A DNA stretch of 64,000 nt, from the NCBI GenBank assembly GCA_009741485.1, contig VKON01002658.1, positions 1,184,545 through 1,248,544 on the forward strand. The letters run 5' to 3'. Both the position numbers and the translations under genes were made by a program. Source of the DNA: Malurus cyaneus samueli. Lineage: Eukaryota > Chordata > Aves > Passeriformes > Maluridae. The first letter of the stretch is position 1; each line of letters starts with the position of its first letter. This document shows positions 1-56,369 of the stretch, one piece after another. The notes below the pieces were generated by a model. That model saw only the letters and a program-made list of their open reading frames with translations, was not told the DNA's origin and ran no database searches.

Positions 1-255
1 CCCCAAAGTATGTCTCAATGCAAGGTACAACTGGTAGCAAGGATAGAGAGGGTTCTCAGCCCCTCAGCCTTTGTGACAGTGACCTACAGATGAAAAGCTG
101 TGACACACATGGTGAGCCTGGCCTACAGTCAATGGGCATCAACGTGATCAGAGGGCAGCACTCAGATCAAATCTGTGTAACTCATGGTTTAGCCCAGAAT
201 TAACTCTACTGCTAGAAAACATTTCAAAATCTGGGAAAAAGAAGCTGTAACTCAC
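1..255 (-). other. INTS2: INTS2 intron 4 (partial)
   Basis: Follows the donor of INTS2 exon 4. No exon, repeat or RNA gene is recognisable; the small open frames here have no INTS2-like sequence. Confidence 0.8.
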
Positions 256-369
256 CCTCATTGAAGCTGTCAGGGACATTGGCCACCAGAAGGCAAAGGA
301 ACCAGGCCCCGTTTTTAACGTGCAACAGAGCTTCGGCCACATCCACTATTGGCAACAGTGAGGGCAGCT
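256..369 (-). CDS. INTS2: INTS2 coding exon 4
   Basis: Acceptor TCCAG|AGCTGCC and donor AATGAGG|GTGAGT. Encodes ELPSLLPIVDVAEALLHVKN and GAWFLCLLVANVPDSFNE. The next exon expected from the family (starting VCRGL) is not in the remaining 255 bases, so it lies outside the window. Confidence 0.93.
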
Positions 370-2197
370 CTGGATAGAAAAATGGTGATAAAAGTCACAT
401 TGTTTCACTGGCAAACAAAAAAACGCTGTTTCCAATAGTTGCACACCTTAGATTAACCTTATATATGTCACAACAGCTTCCAAAGCTGTTTTGTTACATT
501 TGTGGGAGGTCAGAAACACCAAAAATACAGAACACACCTGCTTGCAAAATACAGAGAACATCCGCTGCCTCCTCCAGGTAAACAGGACTCTCGAAGAGCT
601 CAGAAGATTTGAGAAAAAATTCGCCATTTGATTCTGACACCTGCAAGACAGTATTTACCATCACTGAACAGGTTTATGAAACTATTTGTCTATATTTGCT
701 TTAAATTTAGCATAATTAATAGACTAAAAACTGCCGAACACGTAGAGCTATCAACTCAGAATAAGCAAGAAAGGTTTGCAACTTAAAAAATATTTACTAC
801 TGGAAATATCTCAACACAGATGGTATCATTGCTTCTTTTCAGAAGAAAGAAAAAGAATGACAGATTATTCTAAGATCACACAAGGAAAATAAAATGCTGG
901 AATGAACAAGTGTGTGGGGAAAGAGAAATACGGTGGTTTATACCACACTGCAATAGGAGTAAAGAAAGGGATGGAGAAAAGTCATAATTTCTTTTCCAAA
1001 TATGATTTTTGCAATAACAGATCACCAAATCAAAATATATTTGAATACAGCATATTACAGAGTCTGTGTAACATTAGGAAAAACTGCCCTGGTTTGTTCT
1101 GAGAAGAAATACCTCTCTTAGGAAGTCACAAGGAGTTTAATCAGGCTAAGACTTTGAGTCTTGAAACTAAGGACTGGAGAACAATGCTCACACCTCCAGC
1201 ACATCAGAAACAGAACCAATGTCTCAGATGCATTTTTCACAACCTAAAACTCACAAGCATCCGGGTATGGAGAAGTTTACCTTGTTCATGATGGCCAGTA
1301 ACTCGCTCAGCACCAGCCGGAGCCGCCGAGGAGAGTCACTGTGCTCAAACTCCAGCGTCAGCCCGTGCTGCAGCTGGGACACCAAGATGCTTTCTCCACT
1401 GCCACCTCCCAGCTTGTGTCTGCCAAAAAATTCAAAACAAACCATTATTAAACGTTTCTGCAAAGACAGAAATGCTTGCGGTTAAAGGAAGCAGCAGCTC
1501 TCTAGGGGATCCCTTCTATCCTGCCGAAGATCTGTAAAGACTGCTGTTACTGCAGTACAGCTAATACAAGAAAGCTAACTGAGTAGATTATCAAAACGTG
1601 AAGTTTTTCCACTCCCCAGCAGCACAAACAGTCAGGAAAGCGCATTCCCCTGACCTGTCCCTTCACCCCACAGAGCCATCCCAGCCCGTTCCATGCCGGG
1701 GCAGCCACCCCAGCGCATCCCACACCCTCCGCTGAGCACGGCGGGGGAACGGATCCCCAGGACACGCAATTAAACCTTTCTCTAAAGGCTTTCCCAGGAG
1801 ATTATCGAGGTCACGAATGGCCGGGTTGAACAGCTGCAACAACTGCAACAGCTGGAAAAGCCGCACAGCGCTTCCGCCACACATCCCCCCGTTCGCTGCC
1901 TTACCGGAGCTGCTGCTCCTTGCTGGCGTCCTGCTCCAGCGCGTGGAAATCCACGGACAGCAGCGCCACGATGGAGTTGACCGCCTCGACCCCCGAGAGC
2001 AGCCGCAGGATCAGCTTCTTGTCCTGCGCCCAGCTCTGGCTCTGGTCGGCGGGCGCGCACAGCGCCATGCGCACGAGGCACGGCAGCAGCAGCCGCAGCT
2101 CGGGGTCGCTCAGCGCCGCCAGGCGCACCACGTCCACCTTCTGCATGGCCTCGAAGGCGTAGGGGCTGACGAACTGCAGCGCCGAGCACTCGGCCAT
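256..2197 (-). CDS. INTS2: INTS2, Integrator complex subunit 2, 5' part (coding exons 1-4 of a longer gene)
   Basis: Integrator is a nuclear complex bound to RNA polymerase II. It cleaves snRNA 3' ends and attenuates paused transcription, and INTS2 is one of its large scaffold subunits. Seen here: four exons joining in frame (293, 139, 103 and 114 nt, 649 nt or about 216 residues), all with GT-AG borders. Recognisable segments are LQFVSPYAFEAMQKVDVV, SQSWAQDKKLILRLLSG, LQHGLTLEFEHSDSPRRLRL and LLHVKNGAWFLCLLVANVPD, which match vertebrate INTS2 as I recall it. The start is the ATG at 2195-2197, in a near-perfect Kozak context (GCCGCCATGG). The frame stays open upstream but only to a GTG, so this is the first AUG. 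As I recall, human INTS2 has a few extra residues before this Met. The rest of the roughly 1200-residue protein lies beyond the left edge. No frameshifts were seen. Confidence 0.95.
538..640 (-). CDS. INTS2: INTS2 coding exon 3
   Basis: Acceptor TTGCAG|GTGTCAG and donor CAAGCAG|GTGTG. Encodes VSESNGEFFLKSSELFESPV and on to ADVLCILQA. Ends in phase 1. Confidence 0.93.
641..1280 (-). other. INTS2: INTS2 intron 2
   Basis: AT-rich intron between coding exons 3 and 2. I see nothing distinct in it beyond short A/T runs. Confidence 0.85.
1281..1419 (-). CDS. INTS2: INTS2 coding exon 2
   Basis: Acceptor GGCAG|ACACAAG and donor ATGAACAAG|GTAAAC. Encodes HKLGGGSGESILVSQLQHGL through SELLAIMNK. It begins by completing the split Arg codon and ends in phase 0. 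Confidence 0.95.
1420..1904 (-). other. INTS2: INTS2 intron 1
   Basis: First intron, moderately GC-rich toward exon 1. A short CAACTG/CAGCTG run around 1835-1858 (GCTGCAACAACTGCAACAGCTG) is the only local repetition seen. Confidence 0.85.
1905..2197 (-). CDS. INTS2: INTS2 coding exon 1
   Basis: Encodes residues 1 to 98, from MAECSALQFVSPYAFEAM to SKEQQLR. It ends CTCCG|GTAAGG, leaving two bases of an Arg codon (phase 2) that exon 2 completes. Very CpG-rich, as expected for a first exon inside a promoter CpG island. Confidence 0.95.
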
Positions 2198-2360
2198 GGC
2201 GGCGGCAGCGGCTCCCTCACGGCCCCCGCGCCCACCCGCCGCCGCCGCCACTACCGGGGCAAGCGGGAAGTGACGTCACGGCGCGAGGGGCGGGGCAAGC
2301 TGAGGGCGGAAAGGGCTAGGCGGGAAAAGCTGAGGGGCGGGAGAGGCTGAGGGGCACCGC
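2198..2360 (-). promoter_or_regulatory. INTS2: INTS2 promoter / 5' UTR region with CRE and GC box
   Basis: CpG-dense sequence immediately upstream of the INTS2 ATG. It contains a perfect palindromic cAMP-response element TGACGTCA at 2271-2278, 74 bases upstream of the ATG, and an SP1-type GC box GGGGCGGGGC at 2287-2296. No TATA box is evident. CREB/ATF and SP1 binding is expected from these motifs; the exact transcription start cannot be read from sequence. Confidence 0.7.
2271..2278. promoter_or_regulatory. Consensus CRE palindrome TGACGTCA
   Basis: Perfect 8-bp full-site CRE inside the INTS2 CpG-rich promoter, a position typical of functional CREB/ATF sites in housekeeping promoters. Function is inferred from the motif and its location. 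Confidence 0.65.
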
Positions 2361-2631
2361 CCTCCCCGCCCCCTCAATAAACCCACATCACAATCAAGGC
2401 TTCATGAATAATTTATTCCATTTGAATTTTTTTTTTTTTAAAAAGTATAAACTTTTTTTTTTTCTTCATTTCTTCGATCACAATTTGTACAACTCAGTGT
2501 TTATGGCATTCGGCAGCAATAGTGTTTGTTCCTTAAATCGCTTTTTGTTTCTGTGTTTTGTCACGATAAATACCATGGCGGCTCGGCCGAGGGCACGTGG
2601 CGGCGGCTGGGCGAGGCTCCCCCAAATGCAG
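2361..2631. other. AT-rich MED13-INTS2 intergenic segment with a candidate distal MED13 poly(A) signal
   Basis: Contains two long T tracts (around 2429-2441 and 2452-2463). On the minus strand there is an AATAAA (plus-strand TTTATT at 2412-2417) about 4.56 kb past the MED13 stop codon. If used, MED13 transcripts would end only about 200 bases before INTS2 starts and would include the minisatellite. This is inference; nearer signals exist in the 3' UTR. Confidence 0.4.
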
Positions 2632-3340
2632 CCGTGCCAGAGGGGTGTGGGAGCAGCTCCCTGACCTGTCCAGCCGTGCCAGAACAGCTTTGGAGCAGCT
2701 CCTGGGTCTGTCCAGCCATGCCGGAGTGGCGTTGGAGTAGCTCCTCGTTGTGTCCGGTGAGGTGTTAGAATGACTCCCCAGCGTCCAGCCATGGCAGAGG
2801 GGTCCGAGCAGCTCCACGGTGTGTCCAGCAGTGCCATCGGGGCATTGGAGCGGCTCCACGGTGTATCCAGCGTGCCATCGGGTTGGAGGGCTCCACGGTG
2901 TTCCAGGTGCCATCGGGTGTGGAGCGCTCCAGGTGTCCAGTGTGCCACAGGGCATTGGAGCGGCTCCACCGTGTGTCCAGCAGTGCCATCGGGGTGTTGG
3001 AGTGGCTCCACAGTGTGTCCAGCCGTGCCAGAGGGGCATTGGAGCGGCTCCACGGTGTGTCCAGCGGTGCCATCGGGGCGTTGGAGCGGTTCCCAGTGTG
3101 TCCAGCCGTGCCAGAGGGGTGTTGGAGCGGTTCCCGGTGTGTCCAGCCGTGCCAGAGGGGTGTTGGAGCCGGCCAGTTGGGGGTTCCCGGTGTGTCCAGC
3201 CGTGCCAGAGGGGCGTTGGAGCAGCTCCACAGTGTGTCCAGCCGTGCCAGAGGGGTGTTGGAGCAGTTCCCGGTGTGTCCAGCTGTGCCAGAGGGGTGTT
3301 GGAGAAGTTCCTGGTGTGTCCAGCCGTGCCGGAGGGGTGA
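2632..3340. repeat. GC-rich minisatellite, 41-42 bp unit, about 17 degenerate copies
   Basis: Tandem array with core TGTGTCCAGCCGTGCCAGAG followed by GGGTGTTGGAGCAGCTCCA. Successive TGTGTCC cores fall at 3014, 3056, 3097, 3138, 3191, 3233, 3274 and 3315, so spacing is 41-42 bp with one 53-bp unit. Copies from about 3000 to 3340 are cleaner; those below about 2960 are degenerate. The unit rarely contains stops, so long open frames appear on both strands, but none has protein character. It sits between the MED13 3' UTR and the INTS2 promoter. Confidence 0.93.
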
Positions 3341-4394
3341 CATGTCCAGTCACGAGGCCACAGGCAGCAGCAGCCCAGGCCAGCGCTCGGCAAGGTCCTC
3401 ACGTCCAGTTGACTCGGAAAAACCTAAAGCTCGATGAGTAGCATCCTGAAAAAGTGACCCTGAGGATTGTGGTAGGTCCCAAATCCAGTTTTACTGTAAA
3501 TTAAGCTTTACTCCACTGAAAATAAAAAGTACACCCAACAAAGAATAATACAAAAACCCTTTAAGTACGAAATATAGTCCTGGGCCCTTTACTTAAAAAA
3601 AAAACTTTAAAAAAGAAAAGAAAAAAACAAAAAACAAAACCACCTTCCCAGCTGGAGGTTGCAAGACAGAAATGTTGTACAATGTCACCCTATTAATGAA
3701 TTCTCCAAAGAAACCCAGATCAAACAAGGTTTATGCAGCATTACTATCCCAACAGACTGATATGCGGTGCCATACTGTTGTGCAGCAAATTATATGGTGC
3801 AATAGCATTTTTTTTAAATGTTTTACTCTTATTTTTGAAAGCTTTAAAATAATGCAACATAATATTTTGATATTACAGTATTAACAAATAGTGCTTGATT
3901 AAAGACATCGGCAAGTCTTCATAGCAACACACAAAGTTAAAATTACCATCAGAGGTAAATATAGAAATACAATAATCTGCGCCATAACTGACAGCTAAGT
4001 AAGAACATAGCTGAGGATTTAAATATAAATCCATTTATCTTTAATTATTTCAGAGAATGTTAGACCTAAATGTTACAGCTACTTTTAAAATGTAAGGGTT
4101 GTTACAAGTACAAGCCTTGCTGGTCTCGCAACAGGGTTTCCAGAAACCAGATTCAAATAGTAGTGAGTCAAAGGTGACTAAAAGGCTTAAATCTGGGTTA
4201 AAAATATGTATTTTTTTAATTGGAATGGTAGGATCTCAGCTTCTTCTTTCATTGGAAGAGATAAATCTCCACAGCAGCTTAAAGCACTGACAACAAGGCA
4301 AGTTGCAAGGCCAGCTTGAAAAGCTGTAGCTGAAATTTTCAACTGTTTAAGCCTGTACTTGCTAAACAACCTCAACTTATTGGATTGTGACAAT

Positions 4395-4400
4395 TTTATT
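4395..4400 (-). terminator. MED13: Candidate AATAAA poly(A) signal
   Basis: Minus-strand AATAAA about 2.57 kb past the MED13 stop codon, within AT-rich 3' UTR. Plausible mid-distance polyadenylation signal; not distinguishable from chance without transcript data. Confidence 0.3.
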
Positions 4401-6088
4401 CATAAACCAGCTATTATGTGCACTTAAAATAGTTAAATGAAAGTAGCTAACCAAAAAAAAATTATGCTCAATATAGTAGTTGGCTCATGGTGCTGGCAGG
4501 TTTGATATGTACATTGCCGGCTGTGACTATCACTCCAGAAATGGCCCTTCTCATCTTTTATAGTGGTTACAATATTATAATTTACTTTAATTGCATTTGA
4601 TGGGGGTGGGGGGAGGAGTGGGAAACTGGCAGCTTTCACAGTAGGAGTTTCACAGGGAAGGCTGGTCCAGGTAACAGAATACAGTTACACCAACGTTCAG
4701 GCAGCTGATTCACTTACCTTTAGGAATACAAGGCAGATTGAACACAAACAAAGCCACACCAAAACCCAGCCCTTGGAACTTGGTTAACTGAGCCAGGGTT
4801 AGAAATGACCACTTAGCAACAAAGCTCAAGAAAAGAAAAAGGAAAAGGATATACACTTTGAAAATTCCAGTTTTAGGAGCACTTTTCCACTTCAAAAATG
4901 TCAACCAAATGAGAAAAAACTTGTAAGACAATAATGTGCCGTTTAATCTGCGGTGCATTACCGAGATAAAGTCATGGACAGACCCAGTTTTTAACTCTAT
5001 TTATCAAAATATGCTAACTTCTGATTGCACTCATGTTGTTCTGAAGAAATGACTGAAAATTCTCATCACCAATTGTACAACTTCTTTATACAAAACCAAA
5101 AAAGTTGCTAATATTGTATGTACACGATTCAGTGAGACTGTTCATACGAAAAAAATCACCTCAGGCAGGTATTTTGCATTTACGAAACGAGATTTTCATG
5201 AACACAGTAAGTTTGGTAAATGCAAGCAAATTCTCCCTTGTAGAGGGTTAACAGCAGGTGCACAAATGGATCTTAAAACTTGCTCCTTTACAGGTTTAAA
5301 CCAGTGAGACAGACAGCATTAAGACCCAGGACTCGGGTAATCGCGACAGGCTCCTGGGAGCGCTGCAGGAGTTCAGTTTTTCATCTGGCAGTCAGATAAG
5401 GAACCCAGAAAAAGCATCTGCAGCTGCTCTTCAGCACCCGTAGGGGCTATTTTAGAGCAGCACCAGACATTTGGCATGTGCTAGGAAAAAGGAAGGAAAC
5501 TACTGAGAAAAAATGGTGACTGTAGATAGAGGGAGACGTTTAGGGAAGCCTTGTGGTTTTGTCAGTCCCTTCCTTGGGGAGGGCGAAGCCTCCTTGGCAC
5601 ATGCCCCAGCCAGAGCCTGAAAACGGGATATGGGGAAGGCCATACACTGATACTTGGGACCTTCACCACAGTGCCAAAAGTACATGGAAAAGGAAAATGT
5701 TCAGGGTTTCGTGCTGTTTTTTACTAGTGGAATAAAATCTGAATACCAGAATTCACTGAGAATCTATATACACCACATTTTAGTTAAACACACACCAATC
5801 TTAAAGTCAAGATTGACTATTTTTGCATTTGTAGAATGGCTAGAGCTGGGCTAAATTTCAGCCTCGCAGGAGACTTTGGATAAGGTCAGAGTTTTCCGTG
5901 TGTTCCGCCTCAGATTCGCATTTTATCGCAAATGTGGAAGCAAACAATGCAATGAGCACAGTGCCAAGAATATCCAGGGAGCAACAATGCACAAGAGATA
6001 TTCTTGTGATATTAAAACTTACGTCCTGGAAGTGGATCTGAGAATCTAGCCACAGCCCTGAACCATAACACAAACTTCAATTGAAGAG

Positions 6089-6103
6089 TTTATTCATTTT
6101 ATT
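6089..6103 (-). terminator. MED13: Two closely spaced AATAAA poly(A) signals in the MED13 3' UTR
   Basis: Minus-strand AATAAA at 6098-6103 and again at 6089-6094, about 870 nt downstream of the stop. Candidate proximal polyadenylation site producing a short 3' UTR isoform. Motif evidence only. Confidence 0.4.
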
Positions 6104-6970
6104 CTCACTACAAGTTAAACCACCTACAATATCACTTATATATTGCCATTGTTACTCTGTAAAGGTGTGATATAAAATGCTGTAAGACCCGGTACCTTTT
6201 CAATTTATATAAACACAGTGAACTTCATTACTGTACATGTACTCTGCAACTACAGCTTAGCTGTAAATCCCCCACACACAATGGTATGGACATTAACCCC
6301 TCTATCCCCATTAAACTGTACATCAAGACAATACAAATTTACTGTCCCCACCCACCCCTTACAAAAAAATAATACTCTAAAAGCAACCTACTGCAACTTT
6401 TAATTAAGACGATTACATATATTTTAGACCAATTGCTTTAAAGCAAGAAGGCAGTATAAACCTTCTAGGAAAATTTTTATAAAAGAGGTTAAGAAATATA
6501 AGACAATTTATACATTTAAAAACTTACAATAAATAAGAGATGCAGGCATTTTTGAATACTAAGTACTATAATCCAATACAAGAACATCTTGATGTTCTGA
6601 AGCCATAGGTTGAAACTTAATTGTTCCTCATGTTTCTTCTCATCTCCATGCTTTTAAAATTCATTCACCATGACTGGGTACTATGGCTCATTACTCTTCA
6701 CAAATACTGTGGCTGGGGAAAAATGGTTAATTTTGCTACTAAAAATGTTATAATACACTTTCTGATCATCATTCTGAAGCGTCCCCCATAGTCAGTGACT
6801 CAAAGACAGCAGGGCGATGGGTGCCCCTCTCACAAGTCAAAACAATATTTGCTGGAAGTAACAAGATTCATACCCCATCACAAACAACTCGCACTGAGAA
6901 GAATTATAACTTAGTCCTGCAGTGAAATATCCCTTTTCCTCATTTTTGTCTTGCAAAATTCAGATGAAGA

Positions 6971-55075
<48,105 letters not shown>

Positions 55076-56369
55076 CCTCACAGCCACAACCCACACGCCA
55101 TTATCCCACAGCCTCCGACAAGAAAGAAAGAGACAGACAGAGAGAGAGAGAGAGAGGGAGAGAGAGGGAGAGAGGGAGAGACAGACAGCGAGAGGGAAGG
55201 GGGAGGGGGGCTCTGCACACGCACAAATAATAATACAATTAAATAAGGGATTTACAGACACAGCCACGCGAAATAGTGGCAGGGGGAATAACCGCGAGGA
55301 GAGAGAGAGAAAGAGGTATAGGAGAGGGGGTAAAAAATATATTTAAAAAAAAAATTTTTTAAAAAAATTTTAAAGAGGAACTCAGAACGTTTTCTCGTCT
55401 TCTGGAGCTCAAACGGGGGTGTAAAGCCGCCGTGGAAGGGGAGAACAGAAAGAGGGAGGTGGTAAGTAATCCAACGACGGGAGATTAAGATCAAAATCCT
55501 CCCTGTTCCTCTTGTCTTCTCGTTCGCATAAGGAGGGGAGGGAGAGGAGGTAAGGTGAAGGGGTAATTGATCCAACAAGAGAATAAAAATGGGGTAATTA
55601 ATCCAGGGGGGTTAGGGGTAAAAATCAGTTGACATCCCTCCTTCCTCTCTTCTCAGATGCCAAGCAAGAGAAGTGGGAAAAAAATAAATAATCCAGCGGG
55701 GGCAATTAATCCAGAACACCCCCTCCTCTTCCTCCTGTTCCTTTAGTCATCAGATGAGAAAGGGGCAAATTGTGGAATGACTGGGAAGGATTGGCCGTGG
55801 GAGAGAGAAAAATCCAGGCTCGTCTCTTCGGAGTCCGAGGGCAACAGGGTGTGGGGGGGTCAGATTCTTCTCCCCTGCTCCAAAAATATTCCAAATAAAT
55901 TAAAATTTAAAATCATAAAAACAAACTTCAGGGGCCAGAAGCAAGGCCAGTCTGAAGAATTCGTAAAGGCAAAGCAAGAAAAATTTCCTGGGGTGTACCC
56001 CAAAAAAACATCTGCGGGGGCAGGGGAGGGGGGAAGGTATTCCTTGAGAGAGAAAGGCCGCAAAAGTCTCCTTAGCAGCCCAGCGGGGGATTGAATTCCC
56101 GTGTGGAAAACCCCCCTCCCCAAAACGAAATACTCTTCGCAGCGAGGGCGAAACCAAAATATCCTCCGTTGGGTAAAAATTCCTTCCGTGGGGAAAGAAG
56201 GGAGGGGGAGAGGGGTGGAAGGAGGAAATTGCGGGTGACCCTCGAAGTCTCTTCGGGGAAGGATGGAGGAGTCTCCGGGAGGCCGATCCCCAGCCTTTTC
56301 GGGGGAGGAGGAGGAGGAGAACGCGGTAAATCGCAGAGTGTCTTCGGGGAGCCTGGTCTCCCGCAGCTT
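55076..56369 (-). promoter_or_regulatory. MED13: MED13 5' UTR and presumed promoter
   Basis: Sequence upstream of the MED13 ATG. The plus strand is strikingly purine-rich, with a GA/GACA microsatellite at 55121-55211, A/T homopolymer blocks at 55337-55373 and a G/A-rich CpG-containing stretch to 56369. No TATA box is evident close to the ATG. The transcription start cannot be set from sequence alone. Intact-looking sequence stops at about 56369, where the corrupted duplicate begins. Confidence 0.55.
55121..55211. repeat. GA-rich microsatellite next to MED13 exon 1
   Basis: AGACAGACAGAGAGAGAGAG followed by GGGAGAGA-type units and a second GACAGACAG. A polypurine tract 46-136 bases upstream of the ATG, so likely transcribed as polypyrimidine in the 5' UTR. 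Such tracts can adopt triplex structures and vary in length. Confidence 0.9.

Larger units (their letters stand above)
3341..6970 (-). other. MED13: MED13 3' UTR and 3' flank (3' end not determined)
   Basis: AT-rich, non-coding sequence directly after the MED13 stop codon, with no splice-bounded exon or protein-like frame. Minus-strand AATAAA signals lie at 6098-6103 and 6089-6094 (about 0.9 kb after the stop) and at 4395-4400 (about 2.6 kb after the stop). From family knowledge, MED13 mRNAs carry a long 3' UTR of several kilobases, so most of this block is probably transcribed UTR. The right boundary is certain; the left boundary is a guess bounded by the minisatellite. Confidence 0.6.

Noticed and set aside
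2198..2251. N-terminal extension of INTS2 by 18 residues
   Set aside because: The upstream in-frame start is GTG, not ATG, and the extra sequence is Ala/Gly-rich promoter translation. The ATG at 2195-2197 has an ideal Kozak context.
1817..2350. Plus-strand open frame of 177 codons
   Set aside because: Antisense of INTS2 exon 1 and its CpG promoter; low-complexity Arg/Gly/Ala content with no family resemblance.
2478..3441. Six overlapping open frames of 173-291 codons on both strands
   Set aside because: All lie in the 41-42 bp minisatellite. They translate to periodic GTAGHT/CPAVPEG-like repeats, lack splice or start context, and arise because the repeat unit has few stops.
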